Below are positions 30,001 to 45,000 of a DNA stretch of 64,000 nucleotides, in pieces; position 1 is the stretch's first letter, and the number at the start of each line of letters is the position of its first letter. Below the pieces are notes generated by a model. The model was given only the letters and a program-made list of their open reading frames with translations. It was not told where the DNA came from and searched no databases. Made by a program: the position numbers and the translations under genes. This DNA is from Nautilus pompilius (taxonomy: Eukaryota > Mollusca > Cephalopoda > Nautilida > Nautilidae). Location: positions 279,603-343,602 of the forward strand of contig JACATO010001109.1 in the NCBI GenBank assembly GCA_018389105.1, given 5' to 3'.

Positions 30001-33000
30001 AGAGCTGGAACCACAATTCAGGGCAAACCCATGGTCTCCTGACATGGCAGCTGTAGCCATTCTGAACTGTACCAGGGTGAGATGTCATCAGGCAGCCTTT
30101 TAAGAGGAGAGGTAAAGGAAGGACCATGAAGAACTGGTGGGAAGAGAACTGCCTTAATTCTGAACATCATCATCTGAAGGAATCAAGATGACCTTTAGAG
30201 GTCAACTTTCTCAAGTAGTGATTTTGGTTACCAACCACTGTCAGCATGCATACTCTGTGGAAAAAAGTTCCATTCTACCTAAAAAAATGTTAAGTTCTCT
30301 GAAGGCCATCTTGAGACTAATACGATAGCCTGGTACTATTAAGCAAGATGGAAGAATGGTTCCTTCCAGCCACCTCACCTTCTTTCAAGACTGCTGGGGC
30401 TTTGAAAAGGATAACTACACATTTCCCAGCCAGATATCCTTTTGAAAACACACCTTACACATTCATTGTGTATTTGTAAAATAGAACCAGCCTGTTCAGG
30501 TGCCAACAAACACTTCCGCGTAACAGCCTTGCTTTTCCAATATGTCTGCTGGCAGTCTCCCAACATGCAAAACAGTGGAGCTGGGGACAGTCTAAGAGGA
30601 ACGAACATGGAGTTCTGAGATACAAAAAAATTCCCCATATGGCTTAATTTAAAAAAAAAGAAGAAAAACGTGATTCTGGTTGGAAAACCAAATCAAATCT
30701 CTTACACAAAAGAAAACATAAACCCCTTACCTGTGTAGCCCATTTCATCCCTGGTGAAAGCTGTCACCAGGCTGGAGTCTCGCCTGCTTTCTGCTGCCAG
30801 CTTCTCACAGCCCTTACAGCAGCACAGCGGGTGGCAGAGTCTGCGCTGCGCCTCTTCCGCCGCCTTGTTCTGGTGACTGAGAAACGATTTCACCGACTTT
30901 TCATCCCCAGCTTGTACGAACTGCAAGCAAACATTCGCTCGTCAGTCCTCTATCTGCAGTAAGTACCTAAATAAAAAAACACTGGCCAAACCCTGACCCC
31001 TTCCAGCCTAGCAGAGGGTCTACACACCCACCTCCCCCCCCCACCCCTGAGAAGCTCTGGTGACCAGTGATAACTAACGGCGCTGCCTGTTGGACAAAAT
31101 ATGCAGGAGTTTTCAGACAAAGCACACTAGGCTCAATTAAGTAGTACAAAGCTAGATTACCAAGAAGAGAAACCATACTTGTAAACTAGTACAAAAAGGA
31201 AAAAAAAAAACATGGAGGACAAACTGAAAACCAGCCTGAACTCCCCCACTAAAAGAATGTTTTTCTTTTTTTAGAGAGTCAGTCATCTGCAGACTCATAG
31301 GGATGATGTTATCAACTGCACTCGCATCCTCTCCAAAACTTGGAAATGACTGCAAATCTCGCTGACGACCGTCATGGTCGATGAGACTCCCATGCTAAAA
31401 AACTCTTTCGAAAGCAATGAAGTTTGCAGAGTGAGCAGGCCAGTCTGTGGTGCTCCACAAATGAACAAATTTAAACATCTCAGTTAGTGTGGGACAAAAA
31501 GATGATCGTGATCCTACAATTACTTTAAAAATCAGCGTTATGTAAAATCTATCTGTTTCAGTTGCTGACTCACAGCTGTTAAAATCATACACATTAAGAT
31601 CCAAAGGAACAGAGTTGCACACACATTACCTCAAAGAATTTGTCTACTGAGCTGAATTCTGTCTTAACTGCAGCTGTCTGCTGTGGAGAATCTACCAAAT
31701 TTGAAGTGTTTTGGTACCATTTGACCTGGATATAGAAATAGAAATATATTAAAGTGTATTTCTTTAGCCTGAGAACCTTGAATAAACATTGATAACTTCT
31801 GGCCTCCTGGTAATACTGAACTAATCAGAATTAGTACATAATCCAGATTTATACATTCTTCTTTTATTCCATTTCATGAATCACTCTCTTATTTAAAAAA
31901 AAAGGTAAAATAACTTTCTTTTTTAATTACAAAAATTACCAAAACTTCATTACCAACCAAAAATATAATCAAACTGGTGAGAATACTTTACTTTTCGTTT
32001 AAACTGATTAACTTTAGTTTTGACCTAATTCAGCACAAATTATCTCCCTTACATCATGACAATGTTTTCAAATCAATTCAGAGGCAGTGGGATGCACAAT
32101 TGGGGTACCTAACCCTAAAGCCTAGTTATTTTCAAGCCATCAGCCTTACTAAATGGATCGATGGCTTATGTGGCTTATACCCAGAGACAACCTTAATTTA
32201 GCTAAAATACTGTCCTTTTTTGGGGTATGCAGTTCAGGCATGGAGCCCACACTATGTCAAAGACATTGACAGCTTGAAGAAGGCTCAAAGGAAATTTACT
32301 AAAATAATACCGCCATCCGTAACCTTGGTTAAGAAGAGATACTAGAGATGCTTCAGTTACCAAGTTTAGCCCACAGACATTACTGCAGAGACATGATTGA
32401 AGTTTTCAAATTATTTCCAATAAAGAGTGCATCTAGTTAGACAAATGTTTTCATACTATACTCAACTAAAGGGCTTGAGTTTAAAACTTTAAAGAAACAT
32501 TCTCAATTGGACATTACAAAATTGTATTTTGGTGATCATATTGTCACAGCTTTATTAAATCAGAAGAAATAGAAGACAGACCAGAGAAAGCCTCAGTCTG
32601 CAGACAGCCATGTCACTAGAAGATGGTTCACAGGATTTAATAGTTTGAGAGTAGGTGGATGGTTGGCCAATGGAACATTGGATAGAACCTTCAGGGCACC
32701 GTATATTCCACTGTTGATTGTTAGCAGGGTGTACCAATCAGTTCAAGAAAAGCTTTGAGACAAATTTTCCTGTGAGTCCTGGATAACCAAAGCCAACAAA
32801 ATGGAAACTCCATGCTGTGAAGAGCAATGTGGAAACTGAAACCTGGCCAAAATAAAACTGCAAGATGTGGCAGAACACGTGCAGAAGCAACAGAAGAATC
32901 AGAAATACAACAGAAAAGTGTCGAGATGCAATGGAACGGCTGTTGTTTGGAATGATAGTCTTTCTTGATGAATGCATTTCTCAGACTAAGTTTTACAGAA

Positions 33001-36000
33001 CTATCTACAAATAGCAAAACACGGTGGCGTCTGTTAGTCAGGATGTGAAATTTGAGCCACTGGATAGTGACAATTGGTTGTCTGCAAAAGAACTGTTAAC
33101 TTCAGCAGAATACTTCAACATTTTCTGAGGGACCCCTGCCTGCCTATGCCAATGATTATCTGTCCAAGGAGGAGCTGTATATATATATATATGAAAGATG
33201 GTGTGCCTCATCTGACATCACATGCGCAATGCATAGGCAGACAGATTCAGAGAATCACAATTCCCCATGGCCTATGCAATCAGAAGACAAGAATAGCACT
33301 AAACATGTGATCTTTCCTCAACTGATCCCTGCAAAAATGTCTCTCCCAAGTCCCACTTCCCAGTAATTCCTAATACAGGTGGCACTCAACATGTCAGCAT
33401 TATGATACTGCCTTGTATAAGACAAAGGGCTGCCCCACAAACTATTAAGCCCACTCATATTTTGACTGTGGGTTTATTTTTTTCAGGTTTGGGTGTCTAT
33501 TTACTTATGTCAGCTCTTGAGAAAGACCACACAAATGGATGGTCAGGCGTCAGGTACCTTAGTGTTCAATGGGCCCGACATCATCTCCTTCACCCTGCCG
33601 CTCTTTATCTGCTCCATAGATGCTTCTATAGAAGTCAGGTAATACCTATTGAGAAAAACACTTTATAATAAATAAATTTCAGTGTTGTGGAGAATCTCTA
33701 TACAATATCAAACTTGGAATTCATTCACTAATTAAGACACCCATCCTGCTTTTCCTGCTGATAACTCACCTTTCAGTCTTATATTGATCTACTGAAAGCA
33801 CAGGCAGAGAAAGTGTTAATCGCTTTTTTTTTTCTTTTTAAAATATTCATACCATACATTCTGTAATTTTTCATAATTAAGTACAATTTGTGTCGGCAAC
33901 CTTTGAAAAAAACATACACTTCAATAATTCATGTCTCCCCTAGACCTAGACACAACTGCATGGAAATTATTGTATAGAAATTTCACAAATTATAATTGAT
34001 ATTTAAAAAGCAAAGCGTAAGGAACAATGGTTTTCTTTGTGTACATAATAATTCTGTACTGATATACCTGTGAGATTTGACGAATTTCTTACTGGTTCAG
34101 TTAACTTCAAAATAAGCCTGCCAATTCTATAAAAGTTATAATGCCCTGACTTACCTACCCCTACCCTACACTAAGCTTCAGAATTTGTTCCATGCCAGTG
34201 TTTAAGAAAAATAAATATACACCACCTGATTACTTCCTGATAGATGAGAGCCTTACTGTTTATTCAGATATCAACTAACTAGTTTTAGTTTCTGGATGAT
34301 GAATTCAGGTGAAAAAAAAAAAAAAAAAAGAGTTTAAGGTTTGACTTTTAGGTTTGTATGTAGACTGAGAAAACTACCACGAGAGTGGTGCAAAAGGAAG
34401 AGAAGAAACAATAACAAATGGTTAAGGGCAAACCAGCTTTGACTACCCACCACCTACCACCACCACCACCACCATCCACCACATGGACAAATTGGTCCTT
34501 CACAAATTGTAGCTGAATCTTAAACATGTGAGTGGGGGTCAGATGTGTCGGTGTGTAGACTGACGGAGTCACATCTTTGTCTGTAGTACAAGAAGCACAA
34601 CAAATACAGCTGGCTTCAGCAGGGGGAAAAAAGCTTACCAAGAATACTTCTGATTTGTGGTGAAGAAAAAAGTAGGGCACAGAAGTGGGAGGGGACAGAG
34701 ATGGAGAGAGAGAAATTTGCACAGAATCTATACAACAGCTGGCTTCAGTGAGGGGGGATATGTCTGTTCATGATTATAATAAGGCAAGAAGACATCCTGG
34801 TTAACAGCATCACCTCCCAGTTTTATAAGGCATACATCTGTTGGGTTCTTAAATGTTAAGACAGTGATTATCCCAGGAGAACATTTGTTTATGAAGAAAG
34901 TCTTTAGCAGTGAATGTTCTAACATAAGTCTACTGTCACGTGTTTTGTCATATATACATATCTTCTCTAAAATCGGCACTAATAAATGGGCTTAAGCAGT
35001 GTTTCACTTCATAGTCCGCTGCTGTTAGGAACGCCAGCAGTGTACGTATATCCAACTCACCCGAACTCATCTTTATTGGAAGACCTCGAAAAGTGGAAAT
35101 GCTGCATATACAGAAGATTAGCCATCCTGAAAACAAACAAATATCATGAGACAAAGTTACACAAACTGCAAAATAGCCATTTCAAGCTACTGTCCATGAG
35201 GTAGACAAACCTCCCCCCGACAAATCTGTAAACATACTGCTGAAAGGGACATCAAGGAGCATAAAGATACTTCTTTCTTTGTCATCCTTTAATTCTATAA
35301 GACAACAATGCACAACCCATCAGAAAGGTCACTGCTGCAGACAGGTGGCACTTTCATAATGGCCTAGGAGCTATCCACCTGCCTTTTTCCTACTGTAAAG
35401 TTGCAGTCTGGTGTACGAGAGGAGAAGAGAAGAAGGGGGTTAAAAAAAAGCAGAAAAGGAATTTTAATCAACAAAAGACTCTCTGTTTTAGGCACATTTC
35501 TGTATTTTAAATTCAGACGGATCATTTTCAAGTGGTAGAAAAAAAAATGTAAAACAACCCACCACCCAGATAATTAGTTAATCAGTCGGTCAGTCTGTCG
35601 CAAGCCTGCATGCACATGCTGGAGGACACAGGCATCGGACAATAGCCTTGCTCAGATGGCTGGGGAGAACGCTAATTTTACATGCACACACAACAACAGC
35701 AGCAAAGTTCCAACTTGAAAGTTACCGAAATCTACACTGATTTATTTCCCCTCCAACTGCACCCAGGGTTAGTGTTTTTTTTTTCTTTCTCACCCTTTGC
35801 TATACCATTTCCCTGCCCTAAATTCAAAACCAATAGATACATAGTTTAATTCTGATCGGTCACTTTGATGAGTCTGATCTACAAATCAAGACGGATTATA
35901 GCAAACGCAGGCAGACAGAGTCAATTTGAGCCATCAGAGATAACCAAAAAACTTATCCTACCAAAAGTCTATAAATACTTTTCTAAAAACCACAGAAACT

Positions 36001-39000
36001 ATCTACAACCAAAAATAGAGAGAAAATGATGAAAGAACCGAACTGATCAGTGGAAGAGCTGAATAAAGAAGTAAAACGTTAAGAAAAATTAGTGTGTCTC
36101 AAATTAACCTTATGCGATGATAAATCTTAAAATTCTAGTTGTGATTAAATCAAATTTTCTTAAAGAGTGTATCCTGATAGTTTCAATCACACAGTTACTC
36201 ACACCACACAAATAATCTCCAAAACAAGAGAGCAGATCAGTGTCGAAGTTACCCACTGATCTGCCATTCACTGAACACCGAGTGTCATCTCACTGCTATG
36301 AAGTAAATAATGTACACAGTATCAGCATTGTGCACCACCACTGGCAGTTAATGTTATAACTTCCATGTTGGATACAGCTGAATGTCTCAAGTCCAGCAAC
36401 CTCGGCACTGGAACCGTACCAAATTTTTGATTTTCCCAGTTTTCGGGCAATGAATCTTTAGCCTATATCCTAGGCATAAAAGATACATGAAAACAAAGTA
36501 TGAGAAGAATAAACAATAATGTGCATGTAAAGACAGAAAAAGAATTAATAATAAGGCTTTCTCTTTTTTTTAGCACTTATCAAAGATTTCTTCCTGTATC
36601 CACTTCAAAGGTGAACAACAGAGTTTTATACAGGTGATGACAAAGTACAACATAAAAATCACGGGGAAAAAAAGTGTCCAAAAGATAGTGGTGTACACAA
36701 GCACTAAAAGGGTTTGACCCTGGTCAAAGGGCAGGCGGGGTCAGTTCGGATCGGGCACTAGGTTTGGCCCAATCCATGTTGACTCAGCTCCGAGGATGGG
36801 AACTGCCTCTAGTCAAGTATGTCAACCAGAAATAGAGCAACAAAAAAAAGAAAATAAATCGAGAAATTTGTACGGTTTTCAGACGTTCCAACCGTAATGG
36901 TAAAAAAAAAAAGATAATAATTAGCCAATAGTTGTCAACGGCCATCTTCAACAAAGCTCGCTAGTGATCAGAGAGGATTTACTGCCGCCTCAGTCATGGA
37001 CCACAAATGTCGGACGGGGAAATTAACACAATCGCATGCCATAAAGTGGGATTGGAATATAAAAACCTCTCACCAATTTGGAATCTCCGACTTGACCACT
37101 AGAAATATCAGAAGTGGCAGCAAGTCATCTGTGGTCATCATCTCTGTGGCTTCTGAAGTAAAAAAAAAAAAGAAAGAAAAACAAAATAAACTGGGAAGGA
37201 AAACATTCTAAAATCAGGTGCAGAACTGAACAAATATCAAGTATACGATGAAGTCAGGGCGTGGAATCAAGGGAAATGAGAGCCGTTCTGAGAATGAACA
37301 TTAAATCGTGCAATGTTAAAACTCTGGTCTAAATAAAATGTTTGTGGTTAGAAGTCATAGCATTTGTGAAGTACACCATATCGCAAAAGTAGTAAAACAC
37401 TTCCAAATAGAGCGAAACAGAAAGAAATTGTCTGACATGGACTCCACTCTTGTTGTCTCCCCCTCTCAGGACAGTTCTAAAGTTGAATGCTGAACTATGA
37501 TGATGCTAAAGCACAAAAGGAAAAAGGTGTCACTGCTCTTGTGGCTGAAAACCACCACATGAGAACATGCTGTTATCGTTGTTTAATCGGCCACAGCTAT
37601 TAGTGAACAATTCCGAACAGATCTTGGAAGGGAAGGGTCACGCATGAGTGCCGAGGAACTTACCTTTCTGGACAGAGGGCGAGGAGTTTTTCCTAAAACG
37701 AGACAATGCCAGCACTACCCGTTTTATGCAGAACAACTTCCCCAGAGGCGTGCTGTACTTGTTCAGTCGTGCCATCTCCTTCCTCGCCAGTGGAATGTTG
37801 TCCCTGCAAACAAAAGACGTGACTCAGCATCTCACAGCAGGTTTAGAAACCAGCAGGCCATACAAATGCATGTAAATTTGCACCTGTGCAAATGATTGCT
37901 CTTTGTGGTTGCATCAAAAGAAAATAAAAGCCTTTTCACTATATCTTTGGTCTCAGACAGACACAGCTGGAGTAGGCAGAAAGATTTAAAACTTAAACAG
38001 ATCCATCTTTGCTGAAAGGTAATCTAGTCTATTTCCAAGTGTTTACAGACTCTGCTTCTACCACCTAATTTTAGCTGAGTATTCCAGGAAGATACTACAT
38101 GATGACTGAAGAAGCACTCTCTAATGTCTAGTCGTGGATGTTTCTTATTTGTCTTATACTTGTGTCACCCAGTAACATATGGCGTGCCGCTTGTACTGGA
38201 AAATCTACCTACATATTGCCTTCCTAGAAAGAGAGTTTTAAAAACTTCAATCATATCAGCAAAATTACATCTAAAGGTTAAACTAGGCAACAACCAGAGA
38301 TGGTTTAGCTCTTAAAACTGTAACCAATAACCCTGGTAATCTTCTTTAAATGTTTCCAAGTTCTTTACCGCCCCTACTGGAGTTATTCTTGGAAGGTGTA
38401 GCTCGCGTGAGTGATTTATTTCTTCCTCCCTCTCTCTCCAAGGCTGAGCCTTTCGCATTTTAAGATATTAAATTTCATTTACCATTTGTTAAACAAATCC
38501 AAGCCACACTGCATGCCATCATAACGCAGCATTGTTGTAATTATTCAAAGTGTAGGGCTACATTTTTCTTCTGCACAGAGACGTACACACAGACACAAGA
38601 ACAAGACACGGGTGCGCAAACACACACAGGCATCATGACATCCACCATCCAAGTTAAGACCGGCAGTCATTTGAACAAAGAGTAGTATAGCAGTTGATAA
38701 ATCCAAAGTGTTGTTACCCTGCACGATAATCAGACTGAACACCGGTCGCTCAAATAATAATAATAATAATAATAACTGATGGGCAGCCCAGCGGGCAGGG
38801 AGACTACTGGACTGCCTTGGTTGACAGCCAGAGTTCAGATCTCAGTCAGTGACAGTGGGGGAGGGGGAGTTTGGCGTCGTCCACACCTACCCCCGACACA
38901 GTTTCTTCTCGCTCTCCTCCACCCGCCAGATGCAGGTTTACTCCCACTTCTAAACATATGAAGAGCTGTAGTAGGGATTCCAGTGCCAAAGTCAACAAAG

Positions 39001-42000
39001 TCCGGCTCTTGTGGCACAGAACTGGCAGCAGTCTACATCCAACAACTTTGGCGCTAATGATCCCTCACCCAGGTTACCTCCCTTGTACAGAAAAAAATAA
39101 TAAACTGCAAATGATCTGTAATGAAGGAGCTATCAGAATAATAATAATAATAATATACACTTTAGAAGACAGTTTCCTCTTTGTGAATAACAACAGGAAC
39201 AGAAGGATCTGTTATTTCCACAGACCGCCCAGATTAGCAAGATACTGGTCATTTGCCAGACCCTCCCCCAATAACCATGGCACTGTCACCTGTTTGGTTT
39301 CTCAGAGCAGAGTAATATTTGTCAGACACACATTTGGCAATGATGACCAATCAGCTCAGACATGTTAAGTCAACTTGTAAACTGATTTTCTTTTAGTGTG
39401 GAGAGAGAGGCGATTTTATCACTTATTCTGATCAAAATTAAAGCGTACCCCACTCACTCGCCTGCCCACAATCTACTCCTCTCCTACTTCATTTTTTGCA
39501 GCTATCATCGCATGTTTTGTATAAGAAACAACAACAACAACAAAAAATGGGTACTTACTGAAAATTGATCTTGATGCCAATATCACAAGCCTGAAGATCC
39601 TTCAGGTTTCTCGTGCATTTGTTTATTTCAGCATCTTCAGAGGCTACGCATGAAGTCAGAGACCCAAACAGGTGCTTGTTCAGCGTATGAAGGACGTAGG
39701 TCTGAAAGTTTGAAACAAAGCTGCTGTGATCTCAAAACAAGTCTGTCAGAATCGAGACAACATGGAAATCAAATGTTCTTACACGGAACTTACAATCACA
39801 GATTCTCCAGTCTGACTTGCAAATGCTGTAGCCACTGATTATGTAGCAATCACAAGCTCAAGATGGCAGTTGCTGGGGGTCACAGGGTGGAGAAACCATT
39901 CAAGTTAGCAAATTCTACACAACAATAACCAGTTTTCATCTCCTGTAAAAGCATAATTTTGGCTTTTTCCTGGAATTTTCCTGGGCATAAATAATGGTAT
40001 GAAGGAAAAAAATTTGTGAAAATGTGTTAACCAGGAAATCTAATCTTTCACAGTATTGCGTTGTAAGAATAAGATTAAGCTGTTTAACAAGACAGCAAGG
40101 AAGCAGGACAGTGGACAATTGTAAAACTATTCATCATCCTAAGCAACCAATTATGTGTGTTACATCCAATTTCTTTAAAAATAAAACTTTCCAACCAATC
40201 AAGCAACTAAAACACTGCCAAATATTAACTCACAAAAAGACTTATATCTGTTATCATCTGAGTCCACATTTCCCACCCAACCTATGAGTAAAGTATTTCC
40301 TGGATGAAAAGATGACAGAAAAAGTGGGATTGTGGCCATTCACCTTTCCAAGTTGCTGATGATGCCATTCACCATGGCAACTACCCTGCAAACTAACAGG
40401 CTACTGCTCTTCAAAACAGTACAGAATTTAAGGTGAAGTTCCATTCCACAGAGGTGCCAGCTTCCTGCTAACATCTCTGATTCTTTCCAACCGTGCCTTG
40501 TTGCTTCTCATACACAGTCTGCAACCACTTGGCTTGGTGAGTCCAGCTTTCCTGCCATTCTCAGTGGGGACGCAAAGACCCGAAACGGGCCAAATGTGAA
40601 TTCCGATGCACAACTGACACTTCCTGTGACTCATCAGAAAGGCAACCGTTTTAACCATCACACTGATCAATGCTATCTCATACGTCTAACAAGAAATAAT
40701 ACTGTACTTATAATTTTGTGATAAAAAAAAAATAAAGCTTTTTTCTACAAAATCAGGGTGGGTTGGGGATAACGAGCTTCAGGAAGGAGAGTGACCCTTA
40801 AAAGGTTGGAAACCAATGCTCAAAGTAAAAGAAAGGAAATCTTTAAATTTTCAGTTTACATTCCATGGCAACTCTATTCACATAGTAGTCACGAAAATAT
40901 TTGTTACACACAAACATACACACATGCACTTGTGTGTGTTCATACTCATATACATACACACCTGCACACAATCTGAATTCTCAAACATACATACATACAT
41001 ATACACATGCAGACAGCAGAGACCAGGAATAACTGTACTGTAGACGTGAACATTGAGGGAAAGAAAATTTTAGCCAGTCAAAGAAACAGGAGTTTTTAAC
41101 TTAAGCATTTTCATTTTTGCTTTCTAAATGGCTAAAATACAATTTTTATGGATATGTTCCCTTTTCCTTGCATTTAACTTTGATTTCCCAGGAAAAGATG
41201 TTTAAATTTCTGAAATGTTAAGCTACTTGATGACAGTGTATGTATGCCAGCAGTGTCTGCTTAACATTTGGATGCCTGGCACTGTACCACAGAAATAAAT
41301 GCTATAATATCACGCTGTTATCCTACTGGCATCAACTGTTTCTACAAAAATCCAGTTGCCGTTCCACCTGGGACTTTGATCAATGTTTCGGTAAACGTTT
41401 CACATGGCTGTCTTCAGGGGTGTCCTGGTGATGCCTAACTAGTTTTGCGACCCAGCCAGTATAAACAGTTCAAACAAATTGTCCCCCACAGCAATAGCAG
41501 CACCAATAAGATTTCATAACTATCCTGAAAACTCAAGTGTAACATTAGGCAACAGCATCTGATCTGCAGACATCACAGTTTGTTTTCGAACACATGCACA
41601 CACACACACATAAATGCTGCCTGCACTGGGAATGATTTCTAAAACTCTTACCTCTGTTGCTACTTTTATACTTTCCATGTACATTGGACTGTGCTTAGCA
41701 GATCTTTTCTACAAAACAGAAAAACAGTGTTAATTCCATAAATATTATTGTCTTTAACAAACAAGGAAGTAAAGCTGTTGAGCCATTTAATGCACTCAGA
41801 GGCAAGCTGTGAGGAATTGGAAATAAATTCTACAGTTGAGGCAGCCAGCATAGTTCACTTCTGTCCTTTTTTTTTTCTGGAAAAACATTACAATTGTTAG
41901 CATCTTGCTTCCTCTAGGCCAATCAATCAGCAAACTGAGAAATATTTTACACTGCCGAGTTTAAAGCTCATGCAACATCAACATGAAAATTTCTAGGTAA

Positions 42001-45000
42001 AAGACTACGGAGTTTTTTTTACAATTAAAACCCAGAACTCATCTTCCACTAACGCAAGAGAAACCTTTCATAAAAATGATTTGCATTTTTCTTTATTGAT
42101 AAGTTAAGTGAAATATTATAAAAACAGGAAATTGTGCTTGCCAAGCATACAGAGGTACGGCAACAAAAAGGGGGGGGGTTTACATACCAGAGTTGGGTCC
42201 TTGAGAACAATCTGCATTGATTTTGTGAAATGGCTGCTCGCAGTATCCTGTAATAATACAGATTGACAAAGCTTAGCAACACGGTGCGCACAATGATACA
42301 GACCAGCATGCGATCAAAACAACATCAACATCAAGCCGCAGATATCTCCTGCTGCTAACGTGCCATTTCCTAGCATCAACAAGTCTTGCTGCGGAAAGGA
42401 GAAAGTTAGGTCAAGCATTTTCCCATCACCTTATTAGCAGAATTCCACACTTTAAAAATAAAAAAAACGATTTACGTATCAAAAGTTTCCTTCAATGATT
42501 CAATTTACTGAACTCAAGGAAGAAATGCAAAACATTAAGTTTGTTCTACCATGAAAGGAGTTCTCTTTTATCTGTCTCGTTTTTCAATCATTTTCTGTTT
42601 AAGTTTTTATTGCTTCGTTAAACAAACATCCGATATGAAGAAATGTCTCCTACCTGTCTATCTTTCACTGCCTATCAGAGTTCTATCAATGTATCTAAAC
42701 AACTACCGTTACAGCAATATAAACATCTGCCATATACCAACTGCTGTCGGCTTCAGTACTTTTTAAAACAACCAGAAGGGGGCAGCACTTGCTTTACCAA
42801 CCTAGAACAAGACACTGCCGCCAACCTATTAGCATGTAATTAATTCACTCACATTACTTTTACTGCGCAAATAAATAATAATATTAGATGAAAACTTACA
42901 ATACAGATTTTTTTTTTTATTTTCTTAATAACCAAAAAATCCCTCACCCAAGTAACTGCATGTATGAATGTTAAAAAAGGGGGGGGGGAGTTGGGTTGTT
43001 AGGGCTGGGAGGTTGTTGGGGGGGAACCTACTTATCAAAATCTACAGCAACATTCCAACATACGCACCACAATATTTCGCAGATGTGACCCATGTAGTTG
43101 ATCATAGGAGCTGCTGAAGTTATTCAACATCCTGTCCAGACTGTCTTGAGTTTTCTTTGCCCCTATAAACAAAAAAAAAAAGTTTCACGTTTTAAAACCC
43201 GGAGGGGGAGGTTCCAGATGTTACAGACACCAGTAGTGGTCCCATCCTCGCTCTTTCAAAGGGGACATGGGCTCTGTCGGCCTTCAAGTCTTACAATGTT
43301 TAGTTGATGGCCACAGCAGCTGCGATGGCTGATGTAGTCCGTTAAGGATAACGGATGAACCAGCCCATCACTAGAGTCTCTCGCCAGTCTCCATTACTTC
43401 AAATCACAAAGGAGAAAGCTCATCTTGCTTCTCTTTCACACCATCACAGAGGGCGTTCAGAAGGGCATGTTACAAGTAGATTTGTCAGTGGCACCTATGG
43501 GAAAAATTAGCACCAAATGCACGCATTTAAAAAGAAAAAGGGAAAAATGCTTCTGAAAGGGTAAATGAGTTAAGAAAAAAAATACAGGGCTAACTAATGC
43601 ATGACCCAGAAGTAAATCGGTAATTAAAGGGAGTCAGGTGGGCACAGGGTTAGCATAGCAAGCTAGTTTGATCCACTATGGATCCACAATCATTGGTATT
43701 TAGCCATATCTGTGATCTCGCTCTTCTCAGTCTTCTTCAGAATGTTCTGGGTTTTTTTTTTTTCCTTTTTCTCCCACCCACTACTTAACAGCTGAGCCCT
43801 AGTGGGCAATTTCCTTACTGAGTTCAATAATTTTCTCCAGGGTATCTGGTTTCCTCTCACTTCTAATCATAAGTTCCAGCAGGTGCTTTTCTCACTAGGT
43901 GTCCTGCAGCCAACATCAACCCAGACTAATCAGTAAAGCTAACATCCTGCATCACAATCCCTTGTGAATTGTGAACTCTTGCCCTCAGCACCCTCCATGG
44001 CCAGAGAGGGGACCACAAAATGAGATCAACCACTGTTTTCTGACAGGAATAAGGGAGTTAAGGCTACTTCCATTGTTGGAACTTCTCAATGCAATTCTAG
44101 AGTTGTTGTTGTTGTTTTTTTTCCATAACTGAGGGAGGAAACCATCCAGTCCATACCATTTTGGAATCTATCTGAGAGACAACAAAAAAAAAACTTCAGC
44201 TGAACAAAAGCTCTCAGAATCTCACCCAAATCTGGATGTTTCATTGTTGTTAGCTTTTACCTACTCGAGGCAACACATGAAAACAACAAAATAATAATAA
44301 TAACAACTATTACAATGTTCTTTCATCTTGACAAATTCTTAACATGGTTTTATTTGATAGGAAAAAAAAAGAAAAGACAAAACAAGCATTATCTGTTTCA
44401 TAACTGTGAAATGTTTCGAGGTGCGGTGTTTTCATTCATTGGTTTCCCTTTGAATTAATTTCTTACCTGAATGTCCCCACAGAAGTTCGGTACACTCCGA
44501 GTACGAGGAAGGCAGGGACTGGAATGGTGTCCTTTGTGAGGGGGAGACTGAAGAGAAGAAAACGTTATTTAAGTAAGTCTACTTTCAATCTCTTTCTCTC
44601 TGCGCGCACTATCAAGCTGTCCACTTGTCAATTTGAGATGTGGCTTTGTCCAGTAATCTCTTTTTTTTTCTTTTCAGTCTATCACCTCACCCCATTTTTA
44701 TTTTTATTATGACTGCATCGAATCAGTTCTGGAGTTTCAGATAATATATGTGTTAATGAAAACAAGAACTGAATTTTCATCAATTCCATAACCCTCAGCA
44801 CACACCTGCATATAGACACAAAACTCACTTGTTTAGTTGCTTTGCTGTACAAATATTTTTTTTAATTTATTGTAATGCTTTTAATTTAAATTACCATCAT
44901 TTATTCATGGGGCTTGAATTAAAAAAAAAAAAAACTTTATTTAAGTTCAAACAGATAAAAATTTCCCAACATTACTACAAAAAAATTTTCTTTAATACTG

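Larger units (their letters stand above)
27184..31629 (-). other. ANKRD27 introns 16, 15 and 14
   Basis: Introns around exons 16 and 15. I see no additional coding exon, and the joins exon 17/16 and 16/15 reproduce the vertebrate protein order. A poly-C/CA patch lies near 31020-31050. No transposon ends were recognised. Confidence 0.6.

Noticed and set aside
33751-33800. 22-base micro-exon between a good acceptor and donor on the minus strand
   Set aside because: Contains a stop in the required phase, and the protein is continuous without it.
34986-35100. Minus-strand frame reading GELDIRTLLAFLTAADYEV as a VPS9 segment
   Set aside because: The true exon at this place uses another frame (MANLLYMQHFHF), matching Varp directly and joining in phase; the other frame is a shadow past the donor.
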